From Paracoccus sp. R12_2 (GTDB lineage: Bacteria; Pseudomonadota; Alphaproteobacteria; Rhodobacterales; Rhodobacteraceae), in the NCBI RefSeq assembly GCF_017744015.1, contig NZ_JAGHRA010000002.1, forward strand, positions 62,001 to 126,000: 64,000 nt of DNA. Reading direction: 5' to 3'. Shown here one piece after another: positions 9,666 through 18,412 of the stretch. The translations under genes were made by a program, and so were the position numbers. How positions within the stretch are numbered: position 1 is the stretch's first letter; every line of letters begins with the position of its first letter. The notes under the pieces are model-generated. The model made no database searches. It had not been told where the DNA came from and saw nothing but the letters and a program-made list of their open reading frames with translations.

Positions 9666-10715
9666 ATGCGGGTGTCGTGGTGTGCGGTCTGGGTGATGGC
9701 GTTGACGGCCACGGGGCAGGCTGCCCCGGTGCCGCAACCGCCGCCGGATTTCGCCGGCGGCCAGTATATCGACGGCGACGGCTGCGTTTTCCTGCGCGAC
9801 GGCAGCGGATGGGTTCCGCGTCTGGACAGATCCGGCGCGGCCATCTGCGGTTTTCCCCCGACCTTGTCATCGCGGCGCACGGATCCCGACAGCGAACGTG
9901 TCTTGTCCTCTACCCAGGATGAATCGCAGCCTTCTGCCGAGGATATCCTGATCGACACGCTTGCGTCGGGCTTGCGGCAAGGGGAATTCAACGCGGACCC
10001 CGCGCCGGTCGCGGAACGCCGCGATCCACCGATCCTTCGCCGCAATGATCCGGTCGCAGCCGAGTTGGGTCAGCTTGCCGCGCAGCAGGCGGCGTTGCGT
10101 GGCGTTCTGTCCGGCGCTGCAGGCAGCAGTTCCAGGCTTTGCGACTTGCTGGGATATCAGCCGGTCGGGAACGCCGCACCTATCCTTGGCGGCGACGTCA
10201 CGCAGGGGCTGTGCGCAGGCATGCGCGCCCCGGTGCCTGAAGAACGGATCATCAAGGCCGGGAAAAGCGACGAACGCGAGAACGCGGAAATCGCGTCGTC
10301 CGCCAGACCGGAAACGAAACGGCCCGGTCCGCCGGCTGCAGCGTCAGTTGCCGTGGATCGCCGGACAGACAACGCCGTCTCGCCCACCCGCAAATCCGAT
10401 CCGGCACTGGTCGCAAGTTCTGCGCAGGGTCGCGGACTGGCGTCCAGGTCAGCCCAGGCGCAGGCGCCCACGGTCGAGATGATCCCGGCCTCGGCGCGCT
10501 ATGTCCAGATCGGCGGATACGCGGATGACGGGAACGCGGTGTCCGCCATCCGCAAACTGTCCGCGATGGGTTTTCGCGTCGCGCAGAGGCGCGACCGTGA
10601 CGGTGATCGCGTCCTGAGGGTCATTCTGGCAGGGCCGTTCACCGACCGGCGCGATCTGGTCGAGGCGCTGAACCGATTGCGCGACAGCGGATATCCCAAG
10701 GCCGTGGCACGCTGA
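9666..10715 (+). CDS. Secreted SPOR-domain protein
   Basis: The 349-residue protein starts with a short hydrophobic segment that ends in an Ala-X-Ala-like site (about residue 20), so it is probably exported to the periplasm. A conserved N-terminal part with GDGCVFLRDGSGWVPR is followed by a long Pro/Ala/Arg-rich linker. The last 75 residues (from ARYVQIGGYAD to the end) form a SPOR domain, which binds denuded peptidoglycan at the division septum. The division cluster is 27 kb away, so the link to cell division rests on the domain alone. Confidence 0.8.
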   Translation: MRVSWCAVWVMALTATGQAAPVPQPPPDFAGGQYIDGDGCVFLRDGSGWVPRLDRSGAAICGFPPTLSSRRTDPDSERVLSSTQDESQPSAEDILIDTLASGLRQGEFNADPAPVAERRDPPILRRNDPVAAELGQLAAQQAALRGVLSGAAGSSSRLCDLLGYQPVGNAAPILGGDVTQGLCAGMRAPVPEERIIKAGKSDERENAEIASSARPETKRPGPPAAASVAVDRRTDNAVSPTRKSDPALVASSAQGRGLASRSAQAQAPTVEMIPASARYVQIGGYADDGNAVSAIRKLSAMGFRVAQRRDRDGDRVLRVILAGPFTDRRDLVEALNRLRDSGYPKAVAR

Positions 10716-10793
10716 CACGCTGTCGTCAATCACCGCTGGCGCGTCGGGGGGCGCACGCTGCTGATGCTTGCCGGGCTGGTCAGAGATGGGCGA

Positions 10794-10943
10794 TCAGGCC
10801 GCGCGCTGCGCGTCGAATTCGGTTACGACGATGCGGGGCCGTTCCTCTCGGCTGAAATAGGCATACATCTGTTCCAGCACCGCTTCGGCCTCCTGGGCGC
10901 GCTTGCGATCTGCGATGCTTTGCGGCTTTGACGCTCGGCTCAT
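10794..10943 (-). CDS. Small conserved hypothetical protein, 49 residues
   Basis: I read this from the ATG at 10943, which has a GGAGACA ribosome site upstream, rather than from the longer open frame. The product is charged and predicted helical (MSRASKPQSIADRKRAQEAE, then LEQMYAYFSRE). It has no membrane segment or cysteine. Proteins of this kind are common next to tyrS in Rhodobacteraceae as far as I recall. I cannot assign a function. Confidence 0.6.
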   Translation of the reverse strand: MSRASKPQSIADRKRAQEAEAVLEQMYAYFSREERPRIVVTEFDAQRAA

Positions 10944-11057
10944 GTCTTGTCTCCGGTCATGGAGTGATCCCCTCCACGCGCGGCCACTTAGTCGGCACCA
11001 CACGCCATTTCCAGCCTCCGTAACGCCGCGTCACCGAGACGTTACAGGGGCGCGATG

Positions 11058-12302
11058 CTAGCCGATCCGCACCATGCGATGCTTTTTCCGGCCGACCGAG
11101 ACTTTCAGCCCGACGCCGATCAGCGCCGCGTCGATGGGCAGTTGCGGATCGCTGACGGGATCGTTGTTCAGGCGCAGCCCGCCTTCGGCGATCAGGCGCT
11201 TGGCCTCCTTGCCGCTGGTGGTGATGCCGGTCTGGACCAGCATCTGAACGACCGACAATCCGCCGTCCAGCGACCCGGCGGGCAGGGTGGCGATTTCCAG
11301 ATCGCCGCCCGCACCGCCCTGTTCGAAGACCTCGCGAGCCGTCGCCTCGGCGCTGGCTGCCGCGTCGGCACCGTGCAGAAGCGTTGTCACCTCGTTGGCA
11401 AGGCGCATCTTGGCCTCGTTGATCTCGGACCCTTGCAGCGCGCCAAGACGGTCGCATTCCTCGACCGGCAGTTCAGTATACAGCTTCAGGAAACGGCCCA
11501 CATCGGCGTCGGTGGTGTTGCGCCAAAACTGCCAGAACTCGTATGGCGACAGCATCGCGCTGCTCAGCCAGACCGCACCGCCCGCAGACTTGCCCATCTT
11601 GCGCCCATCGCTGGTCGTCAGCAAAGGCGAGGTCAGCCCCCAGATCACCGCATCGTCCACGCGCCGGGTCAGGTCGATCCCGTTGACGATATTGCCCCAT
11701 TGATCCGATCCGCCCATCTGCAACTGGCAGCCATAGCGGCGATGAAGTTCAAGAAAATCATAAGCCTGCAGGATCATGTAGTTGAATTCCAGGAAGGACA
11801 GCGACTGTTCGCGGTCCAGCCGGGATTTCACCGACTCGAAGCTCAGCATCCGGTTGACGCTGAAATGCCGGCCGATATCGCGCAGGAATTCCAGGTAGTT
11901 CAGACCGTCCAGCCATTCGGCGTTGTTCAGCATCAGCGCCGCGTCGTCGCCATAGTCCAGATAGCGGGCAAAGACCTGGCCCATGCCGTCGATATTCGAC
12001 TGGATCGCCGCGGCGTCCAGAAGCGGCCGTTCCTCGGACCGGAAGGACGGATCGCCGACCTTGGTGGTGCCGCCGCCCATCAGCGTGATCGGCCGGTTGC
12101 CGGTCTTCTGGAACCAGCGCAGCATCATGATGTTCAGCAGATGGCCCACATGCAAGGATGCCGCGGTCGCATCATAGCCGATATAGGCCGTCACCGGCCC
12201 GGCCAGCAGCGCCCGGTCCAGCCCTTCGTAATCTGTGCAGTCGGCGACATAGCCGCGTTCGATCATCACGCGCAGGAAGTCGGACTTTGGGGCATGGGTC
12301 AT
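11058..12302 (-). CDS. tyrS: Tyrosyl-tRNA synthetase
   Basis: It charges tRNA-Tyr. The 414-residue class I enzyme has the HIGH-type motif as HVGHL near residue 47 and the KMSKS-type motif as GRKMGKS in the middle. A C-terminal S4 RNA-binding domain runs over the last 65 residues ([20 protein letters not shown]). The start was placed at the ATG at 12302 ([11 protein letters not shown]). The upstream extension is proline- and serine-rich and is not part of the family. It diverges from anmK across 56 bases. Confidence 0.93.
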   Translation of the reverse strand: MTHAPKSDFLRVMIERGYVADCTDYEGLDRALLAGPVTAYIGYDATAASLHVGHLLNIMMLRWFQKTGNRPITLMGGGTTKVGDPSFRSEERPLLDAAAIQSNIDGMGQVFARYLDYGDDAALMLNNAEWLDGLNYLEFLRDIGRHFSVNRMLSFESVKSRLDREQSLSFLEFNYMILQAYDFLELHRRYGCQLQMGGSDQWGNIVNGIDLTRRVDDAVIWGLTSPLLTTSDGRKMGKSAGGAVWLSSAMLSPYEFWQFWRNTTDADVGRFLKLYTELPVEECDRLGALQGSEINEAKMRLANEVTTLLHGADAAASAEATAREVFEQGGAGGDLEIATLPAGSLDGGLSVVQMLVQTGITTSGKEAKRLIAEGGLRLNNDPVSDPQLPIDAALIGVGLKVSVGRKKHRMVRIG

Positions 12303-12358
12303 GGGCTGTTTCCTTCTGATCGGGGCGGATATACCGGCTGGGGAAGCAAAGGAAAAGC

Positions 12359-13459
12359 ATGATGATACGGGCCTTGGGAATGATGTCTGGCACATCTATG
12401 GACGGTGTCGATGCGGCGCTGATCCAGACCGACGGCGTTCGTATCGGTGGCTTTGGTCGCAGCGCGTTCCGGGCGTATTCCGACAACGAATCCGCCACGC
12501 TGCACGCGGCGCTTGGGCGCTGGCCCGGCGATGAGGGGGTGGCGGACGCCGCCGACATTTCGGTCGCGAGCCATGCCGCGCTGGCTGGCGAATTTCCCGA
12601 GGTCGAGGTGATCGGCTATCACGGCCAGACGCTGGCCCATGATCCGCGCGGTCGCGGTACGCATCAGGCAGGCAGCGGTGCGGCACTGGCGCGCGCCACC
12701 GGGCGACCCGTGATCTGGGATTTCCGCCGCGAGGATGTGCGGCGCGGCGGCGAAGGTGCACCGCTGGCACCGTTCTTCCATTGGGCCTGTGCGGACTGGG
12801 CCGCCGGAAACGGTCTGTTGGCGCGCAGCCCGGTTGCGTTTCTCAATCTGGGTGGGGTGGGCAACATCACCTGGGTCGATCCGGCCGCGTCCGCGCCCGA
12901 AGCGCCCGGCGCGTGTCTGGCCTTTGATACCGGTCCCGCCAACGCACCGATCAACGACCTGATGCGGACACGTCGTCGTCTCCCCCATGACGCCGACGGC
13001 GCGTTGGCCGCGTCAGGCCACGCGGATGAACGTATCGTGGGGGATTTCCTGCGCCATCCCTATTTCGAACGGCCACCGCCGAAATCCCTGGATCGTGACC
13101 AGTTCGCAGACTTGCCGCGCGCTGTTCAGGATCTGGACGACGCCGACGCCGCCGCGACGCTGGTGGCTGCGTTGGCGGGGGCGGTGGCATCGGGGTGGAG
13201 ATGGCTGCCGTCGGCCCCGGACACGGTGCTGGTCTGCGGCGGCGGGCGGCGCAATGCGGCGATCATGCGGTCGCTGCGCGAGCGGCTCGATGCGGATGTG
13301 CAACCGGTCGAGGCGGCAGGGCTGGATGGCGACATGCTGGAGGCGCAGGCCTTCGGATGGCTTGCGGTGCGTGTCCAGCGTGGATTGCCCATTTCGGGTC
13401 CGCTGACGACCGGAGTCCCGACGCCCAGTTGCGGCGGTCGGATCAGCCATCCGCACTAG
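12359..13459 (+). CDS. anmK: Anhydro-N-acetylmuramic acid kinase
   Basis: It phosphorylates and opens 1,6-anhydro-MurNAc recovered from cell-wall turnover, giving MurNAc-6-phosphate. The 366-residue protein begins with the diagnostic [17 protein letters not shown]. It has the sugar-kinase pieces [22 protein letters not shown] and VCGGGRRN in order. The gene shares a 56-base divergent promoter region with tyrS. The tandem ATG at 12359/12362 leaves the exact first residue uncertain by one codon. Confidence 0.93.
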   Translation: MMIRALGMMSGTSMDGVDAALIQTDGVRIGGFGRSAFRAYSDNESATLHAALGRWPGDEGVADAADISVASHAALAGEFPEVEVIGYHGQTLAHDPRGRGTHQAGSGAALARATGRPVIWDFRREDVRRGGEGAPLAPFFHWACADWAAGNGLLARSPVAFLNLGGVGNITWVDPAASAPEAPGACLAFDTGPANAPINDLMRTRRRLPHDADGALAASGHADERIVGDFLRHPYFERPPPKSLDRDQFADLPRAVQDLDDADAAATLVAALAGAVASGWRWLPSAPDTVLVCGGGRRNAAIMRSLRERLDADVQPVEAAGLDGDMLEAQAFGWLAVRVQRGLPISGPLTTGVPTPSCGGRISHPH

Positions 13460-13506
13460 GCCTTCCGCGCCGCGAAAATGACGGCGCGATTTTTTGTTCT
13501 GCTCTC

Positions 13507-13535
13507 TTGACGCGACCGTGCGCACTGCGTAAACC
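13507..13535 (+). promoter_or_regulatory. Probable sigma-70 promoter of the tRNA-Asp pair
   Basis: TTGACG at 13507-13512 and TAAACC at 13530-13535 are separated by 17 bases. They lie 44 bases ahead of the first tRNA-Asp gene, where a stable-RNA promoter is expected. The -10 match is only partial. Confidence 0.4.
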
Positions 13536-13578
13536 GCCCCTCACTTCGGCGGGCGATCAGCCGGAGCAAGGTGAGTGT

Positions 13579-13655
13579 GCGGTTGTAGCTCAGTTGGTTA
13601 GAGTACCGGCCTGTCACGCCGGGGGTCGCGGGTTCGAGCCCCGTCAACCGCGCCA
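13579..13655 (+). tRNA. tRNA-Asp (anticodon GTC), copy 1
   Basis: The 77-base cloverleaf has a perfect seven-pair acceptor stem (GCGGTTG with CAACCGC), a G discriminator and an encoded CCA end. The D-arm sequence is AGCTCAGTTGGTTAGAGTA and the T-loop is GGTTCGAGCC. The anticodon GTC is at 13613-13615. Confidence 0.97.
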
Positions 13656-13681
13656 CTTACACCTTTCGCCCGGATATATGC

Positions 13682-13758
13682 GCGGTTGTAGCTCAGTTGG
13701 TTAGAGTACCGGCCTGTCACGCCGGGGGTCGCGGGTTCGAGCCCCGTCAACCGCGCCA
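13682..13758 (+). tRNA. tRNA-Asp (anticodon GTC), copy 2
   Basis: This is an identical 77-base copy of the preceding gene, 26 bases downstream, also with encoded CCA. The anticodon is at 13716-13718. The two genes are probably cotranscribed. Confidence 0.97.
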
Positions 13759-13805
13759 TTTCCCTTCCTTTCAGTGCAGGCTCGCTTGCTTGCCGCGTGA
13801 TCTCA

Positions 13806-14270
13806 TCAGGCGCGTTCCACACGGCACAGAAAGCAGTTGTTGCTGGCCGACCGGACGTGGACGAACGCAACCTCGGGCCGTGCAAGAAGTTCGGTGCAGC
13901 GCGCGGAGATGTGTTCGGTCGCGATCACCCCTCCGGTGCCGTAAAGGATGCGTTCCCTGCTGCAGTAGCCGCGCACGATATGGGCCTGCGCGGTCAGGAT
14001 GTCATTCGGAAATCCGGTTCCTGCCATCGGACACCCGTCCTCGCACAGAAAGATCGGACCGGTTTCGGTATAGGGGTTCAGGCCCGAAAAGGGCCGGTGC
14101 GCTGCGATCAGATACGGGCGGCCCGGCGGAACCTGCCGCAGGCAATGCCGACACGGCGTGCCGGTGCCGGTTGACGGACCCGCATGTTCCGCTGCCATGC
14201 CATTTGCATCAAGCCCGGTTCGCAACGCCCACGCGGTCGCGCTGTTGATCGCGAGAAAACGAATGGTCAT
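13806..14270 (-). CDS. DUF1203-family protein
   Basis: The 154-residue protein resembles the DUF1203 family: a short soluble protein with a CxxC-type pair (PCRHCLRQV), a central segment reading [11 protein letters not shown], and a C-terminal Cys pair ([11 protein letters not shown]). The several conserved Cys suggest a metal- or thiol-related role, but no function is established. It faces away from proA with about 110 bases between them and converges on the tRNA genes. Confidence 0.7.
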   Translation of the reverse strand: MTIRFLAINSATAWALRTGLDANGMAAEHAGPSTGTGTPCRHCLRQVPPGRPYLIAAHRPFSGLNPYTETGPIFLCEDGCPMAGTGFPNDILTAQAHIVRGYCSRERILYGTGGVIATEHISARCTELLARPEVAFVHVRSASNNCFLCRVERA

Positions 14271-14378
14271 ATCGGGACTCCTGTTCTGTATTCCGATTGG
14301 TTATGCAGGGGCTCCGGGTCGCGCGGGCGCGCGGAACGGGCGTTACATTCGAAAAATGACGGGCAAGGATCACGGGCG

Positions 14379-15644
14379 ATGAAGGATATGGACGACGCCG
14401 AGGCGCTGATCGGACAGATGGGACAGGCCGCGCGCGCGGCGGCTGTCGAACTGGCGACGGCAAGCGCCGAACGCAAACATGCCGCGCTGATCGGTGCGGC
14501 CGAGTCGATCCGACGCAATGTCCCGGCGATCCTCGAGGCGAATGCCCGCGATCTGCAGTTCGGTCGCGACAAGGGGCTGAGCGACGCGATGATCGACCGG
14601 CTGCGGCTGGATGAGGACCGGCTGCGCGGGATCGAGGACGGGCTGCGCGCCGTGGCCGAGCAACGCGATCCGGTGGGCGAGGTCGTCGCCGAATGGGACC
14701 GTCCGACCGGGCTGCATATCCGCCGCGTTCGCACGCCGATCGGGGTGATCGGGGTGATCTATGAAAGCCGACCCAACGTCACCGCGGATGCCGGTGCGCT
14801 GGCATTGAAGTCGGGCAATGCGGTGATTCTGCGCGGCGGATCGGAAAGCCTGCATTCAAGCCAGGCGATTCATGGCTGCATGGTCGAGGGGGTGCGACAG
14901 GCGGGGCTGCCCGAGGCGGCGATCCAGCTTGTGCCGACGCGGGACCGCGCGGCGGTGTCGGCCATGCTGCGGGCGCAAGGACTGATCGACGTCATCATCC
15001 CGCGCGGCGGCAAGGGCCTTGTCGGGCTTGTCCAGCGCGAGGCGCGGGTGCCGGTTTTCGCGCATCTCGAGGGCATATGTCACATCTATGTCGATCGCGA
15101 TGCCGACGCCGAAAAGGCCCGGCGTGTGGTGCTGAACGCAAAGACGCGCCGCACCGGCATCTGCGGTGCCGCCGAATGCCTGCTGATCGACCGTGGCGCC
15201 GAACCTGCGCTGCGCGAGGCGCTGATCGCCGATCTGGTGCAGGCCGGGGTCGAAGTGCGCGCCGACGGCGAACTGGCGGATCTGCCGGGCACCGTGCCGG
15301 CCCAGCCCGACGATTTCGGGCGCGAGTTTCTGGACATGATCATCGCCGCGAAGCTGGTCGACGGGGTTGACGGGGCGATCGACCATATCCGCCGCCATGG
15401 CAGCCAGCACACCGAATCCATCCTGACCGAACGCGACGCCACCGCCAATCGGTTCTTCGCCGGTCTGGACAGTGCGATCCTGATGCGCAACGCCTCGACC
15501 CAGTTTGCCGATGGCGGTGAATTCGGGATGGGCGCGGAAATCGGCATCGCGACCGGCAAGATGCATGCCCGAGGTCCGGTCGGTGCCGAACAACTGACCA
15601 GCTTCAAGTATCTGGTCAGCGGAGACGGCACGATCAGAAGCTAG
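14379..15644 (+). CDS. proA: Gamma-glutamyl phosphate reductase
   Basis: It makes glutamate-5-semialdehyde from gamma-glutamyl phosphate with NADPH in proline synthesis. The 421-residue protein has the family motifs [20 protein letters not shown], the [11 protein letters not shown] loop, and [14 protein letters not shown] with the catalytic cysteine. The ATG at 14379 is preferred over the long upstream frame, which overlaps DUF1203 on the other strand. The partner kinase gene proB is not adjacent here. chpT lies convergently 18 bases downstream. Confidence 0.93.
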   Translation: MKDMDDAEALIGQMGQAARAAAVELATASAERKHAALIGAAESIRRNVPAILEANARDLQFGRDKGLSDAMIDRLRLDEDRLRGIEDGLRAVAEQRDPVGEVVAEWDRPTGLHIRRVRTPIGVIGVIYESRPNVTADAGALALKSGNAVILRGGSESLHSSQAIHGCMVEGVRQAGLPEAAIQLVPTRDRAAVSAMLRAQGLIDVIIPRGGKGLVGLVQREARVPVFAHLEGICHIYVDRDADAEKARRVVLNAKTRRTGICGAAECLLIDRGAEPALREALIADLVQAGVEVRADGELADLPGTVPAQPDDFGREFLDMIIAAKLVDGVDGAIDHIRRHGSQHTESILTERDATANRFFAGLDSAILMRNASTQFADGGEFGMGAEIGIATGKMHARGPVGAEQLTSFKYLVSGDGTIRS

Positions 15645-15662
15645 AGAAAATGCCGGGACTGG

Positions 15663-16295
15663 CTAGAAGGCGATTTCGGCGCCTTTGTCATCCAGCTCCC
15701 ACGCCAGCGCGCGGCTTGATCCGCGCGCGGCTTCGGCCAGCAACGCGAATTGCACCTCGGCTGGTGACGGATTGCGCGCCGGGCCGGTCGCGCCGTCCGA
15801 AAGCCAGGACCAAAGCGCCGGGTCGGGACGCATCCGGTCGCTTTCCGCCACAAGTTGCCAGCCGGGCAGCTTGCGCAGCACCATGACCCGTCCGCCCCAG
15901 GGCATCGCGGTTTCCAGGCACATCAGCGCCAGCATCACCATGCGGATCTCTGGGCGGGCGAAATCACCGTCGGCGTCAAGTTCGATCCGCAGCCTTCCAT
16001 GCGCTGCCATACCGTCAAGCAGCCGGGACAATTCGACGCGCGCAACCCGCTGATCGCCTTGCGCGTGGCCGAAGGCCATCCGGAACGCCTGAATTCGCGA
16101 CCGCGCCGCCGCCACCGATTCCGCGATCAGACGCAGTTCGGGACTTTGGGCGATCGTCGGGAAATCTGGCGACATTTCAAGCAGTTCGACGCCGTTGCCG
16201 ATCGCCCCCAGCGGTGAAACCAGATCGTGACACAGGCGCGACCCCAGCAATGCGGCAAGATCGCCCGGCGCGATCTGCGTTGTATCAAGGCTCAT
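15663..16295 (-). CDS. chpT: Histidine phosphotransferase ChpT
   Basis: ChpT passes phosphate from the hybrid kinase CckA to the response regulators CtrA and CpdR in alphaproteobacterial cell-cycle, motility and gene-transfer-agent control. The 210-residue protein has the dimerisation helix GSRLCHDLVSPLGAIGNGVE with the phosphorylated histidine at about residue 23. A degenerate GHKL-like ATPase fold follows, without the ATP-binding N-box. It lies between proA and the DUF3553 gene. Two CtrA-like boxes elsewhere in the window would sit under its control. Confidence 0.88.
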   Translation of the reverse strand: MSLDTTQIAPGDLAALLGSRLCHDLVSPLGAIGNGVELLEMSPDFPTIAQSPELRLIAESVAAARSRIQAFRMAFGHAQGDQRVARVELSRLLDGMAAHGRLRIELDADGDFARPEIRMVMLALMCLETAMPWGGRVMVLRKLPGWQLVAESDRMRPDPALWSWLSDGATGPARNPSPAEVQFALLAEAARGSSRALAWELDDKGAEIAF

Positions 16296-16334
16296 GCGGG
16301 ATTACCTTTCGTGGGGTTGAGCGGAGCGGTGGCT

Positions 16335-16514
16335 GTGAACGAGATACTTGAACCCGGCATGATCGTCAGACATCCCGACGCGCCCGACTGGGGCGACGGG
16401 CAGGTCCAGTCACGCATTGGCGATCGGATCACCGTGAACTTTCTCGAGGCGGGCAAGAAGGTCATCGACGGTCGTCGCGTGACGCTGCAGATCGTGGGAT
16501 TAGACAAGGAATGA
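16335..16514 (+). CDS. DUF3553 small protein
   Basis: A 59-residue protein of the DUF3553 family (EILEPGMIVRHPDAPDWGDG, then DRITVNFLEAGKKVIDGRR). The fold is predicted to be a small beta-barrel like the CarD/UvrD C-terminal Tudor-type domain, so nucleic-acid or protein binding is possible. The start is GTG at 16335 with GGAG eight bases upstream. Another GTG two codons earlier is possible. It diverges from chpT. Confidence 0.75.
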   Translation: MNEILEPGMIVRHPDAPDWGDGQVQSRIGDRITVNFLEAGKKVIDGRRVTLQIVGLDKE

Positions 16515-16672
16515 ACGGTTCGGTGCATGGCGCAAGGATTGCAATCAAAGATTGTGCCATGCAAGAGATAGTTGCATCCGCGGCCAGCTTCGGGTCGTCG
16601 CATCTGTTGCAAACCTCTGCCGCCCCCCCTAGACAGGCCAGCGCCGCAGCATGCTTTGCAGATGAAGGCCGC

Positions 16673-17455
16673 ATGAAGTCTGATCCGTCATATTTCGACA
16701 TCCGCATCGCCACCACCGAACGCGATCTGCTGGCGGCGCAACGGCTGCGCTATCGGGTGTTCATCGAGGAACTTGGCGGCACCGGACCGCTGGTGGACCA
16801 CGACGCGCGACTGGAACGGGACGAGTTCGATCCGGTGGTGGATCATCTGTGCCTGGTGGACCGGCGCCGTTCGGCCGAGGAACTGGATCACGTCGTCGGC
16901 GTCTATCGCCTTCTGCCCGGTCAGCGGGCCAGGGAATTCGGCCGATTTTACTGCGATGCGGAATATGACCTGACGCCGTTGCGAAACTCGGGGCGTTCGG
17001 TGCTGGAACTTGGTCGGTCCTGTGTCGATCCGGCCTATCGCGGCGGATCCGGGATGTTCCTGCTGTGGAATGCACTGGCGGATTATGTGCTGGAACTGGG
17101 CATCGAGGTTCTGTTCGGCGTCGCCAGCTTTCACGGCACCGATATCCAGACGCTGGCGCCGTCGCTGAGCTGGCTGCATCACCATCATCTGGCACCTGCC
17201 GAATTGTGCCCGCGTGCGCGATCCGAAGGGTATCAGGACATGAACCTGATCCCCGCCGACCGGCTTGACCGCCGCGAGGCGCTGGTGGCGATGCCGGCCT
17301 TGATCAAGGCCTATCTTCGGCTTGGCGGGCTGGTGGGCGACGGTGCCTTCGTGGATCGCGATTTCAACACCACGGATGTCTTTTTGCTGATGGACACCAA
17401 GATGATGTCCGAGAAGCATCGCAAGTTCTATGAAAGCCGCTGGCAACCGCAATGA
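16673..17455 (+). CDS. olsB: Ornithine-acyl-ACP N-acyltransferase
   Basis: OlsB makes lyso-ornithine lipid by attaching a 3-hydroxyacyl chain to ornithine, the first step of membrane ornithine-lipid synthesis. The 260-residue GNAT-fold protein shows the family pieces AAQRLRYRVFIEELGG, EFGRFYCDAEYDL and ELGRSCVDPAYRGGSGMFLL. The ATG at 16673 fits the family length. The frame is open further upstream. It overlaps olsA by four bases (ATGA), so the two are an operon. Ornithine lipids often replace phospholipids under phosphate limitation, but no Pho box was identified. Confidence 0.88.
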   Translation: MKSDPSYFDIRIATTERDLLAAQRLRYRVFIEELGGTGPLVDHDARLERDEFDPVVDHLCLVDRRRSAEELDHVVGVYRLLPGQRAREFGRFYCDAEYDLTPLRNSGRSVLELGRSCVDPAYRGGSGMFLLWNALADYVLELGIEVLFGVASFHGTDIQTLAPSLSWLHHHHLAPAELCPRARSEGYQDMNLIPADRLDRREALVAMPALIKAYLRLGGLVGDGAFVDRDFNTTDVFLLMDTKMMSEKHRKFYESRWQPQ

Positions 17456-18351
17456 CCCGCCAATCAGCCGAAACCTCGGGCGGCATCCGGATTGACCCGG
17501 GTCGAGGCGACGCAACCTGGCGGGCGGGCGTGCCGCCCGCGCTGCCACGTCCCAGCGGCGTCCGCGGCTGGTGGCGGGTCGTCCGACGCGGGGTGCCGGC
17601 GATCCTGGTGCTGCTGGCGGGGGTGATCCTGATCCTGCCGATGCGCGGGATCGAGCGTCTGGTCCACGGCGCGCGGCGACCCTGGACAGGGCCGCATGTC
17701 CGGGTGGCGTGCAGGCTGGTTTTAAGCTGCATTGGCATCGGCTGGCGGCGCAAGGGGCAGCCGATGCGCGGCCCCGGCGCGGTCGTGGCGAATCATTCAA
17801 GCTGGCTGGACATCCTGGCGATGAATGCGGCCATGCCGATCTTTTTCGTCAGCAAGGCCGAGGTTCGGGGCTGGCCCGGAATCAATATCCTGACGGCGGT
17901 CACGAACACGCATTTCGTGGTTCGCGACCCGAAACACGCTCGGGCGCAGGCACTGGAATTCGCGGCCCGGATCCGCGCGGGCCATCGCCTGCTGTTCTTC
18001 CCCGAGGGCACATCGACCGATGGCAGGCGTGTCCTGCCGTTCAAGCCGACGCTGTTTCAGGGGTTTCTGGACCCGGATCTGCCCGACGGGCTGGCGATCC
18101 AGCCGATGAGCGTGATCTATCACGCGCCGCCGGACGCGGATCCGCGGTTCTATGGCTGGTGGGCCGACATGGCACTGGCCGATCATCTGCTGGCCGTGTT
18201 GTCGGCACCCCGCCAGGGAAGCGTCGATGTCATTCTGCATGCGCCGATTCCCGTCGCCGACGAGACGCGCAAGACCCTTTCTCTGAAATGCGAAATCGCG
18301 GTTCGCCAAGGGCTTGAAGGGAACATTCGGGCCGTGGAAAAAAGCGATTGA
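17452..18351 (+). CDS. olsA: Lyso-ornithine lipid O-acyltransferase
   Basis: OlsA adds the second acyl chain to lyso-ornithine lipid. It is a PlsC-family membrane-bound acyltransferase of 299 residues. A hydrophobic segment reading VLVLLAG near residue 60 is preceded by a basic region. The catalytic HX4D motif is NHSSWLDI, and the substrate motif FFPEGTSTDG follows. Some OlsA proteins also acylate lysophosphatidate. Pairing with olsB supports the ornithine-lipid role. It ends 61 bases before nrdJ. Confidence 0.88.
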   Translation: MTRQSAETSGGIRIDPGRGDATWRAGVPPALPRPSGVRGWWRVVRRGVPAILVLLAGVILILPMRGIERLVHGARRPWTGPHVRVACRLVLSCIGIGWRRKGQPMRGPGAVVANHSSWLDILAMNAAMPIFFVSKAEVRGWPGINILTAVTNTHFVVRDPKHARAQALEFAARIRAGHRLLFFPEGTSTDGRRVLPFKPTLFQGFLDPDLPDGLAIQPMSVIYHAPPDADPRFYGWWADMALADHLLAVLSAPRQGSVDVILHAPIPVADETRKTLSLKCEIAVRQGLEGNIRAVEKSD

Positions 18352-18412
18352 AGCTTCGCAGATCCGACAATATCTGGTACAGTTTCCCGCCCTCGATACC
18401 AAGGAATGCCCC

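Noticed and set aside
13579..13758. Twin tRNA-Asp genes as an integration site of a mobile element
   Set aside because: No integrase or repeated 3' tRNA fragment lies nearby. The pair looks like a simple tandem duplication.
18352..18412. Cobalamin riboswitch for nrdJ
   Set aside because: The gap is only 61 bases, too short for the fold, and has no B12-box.
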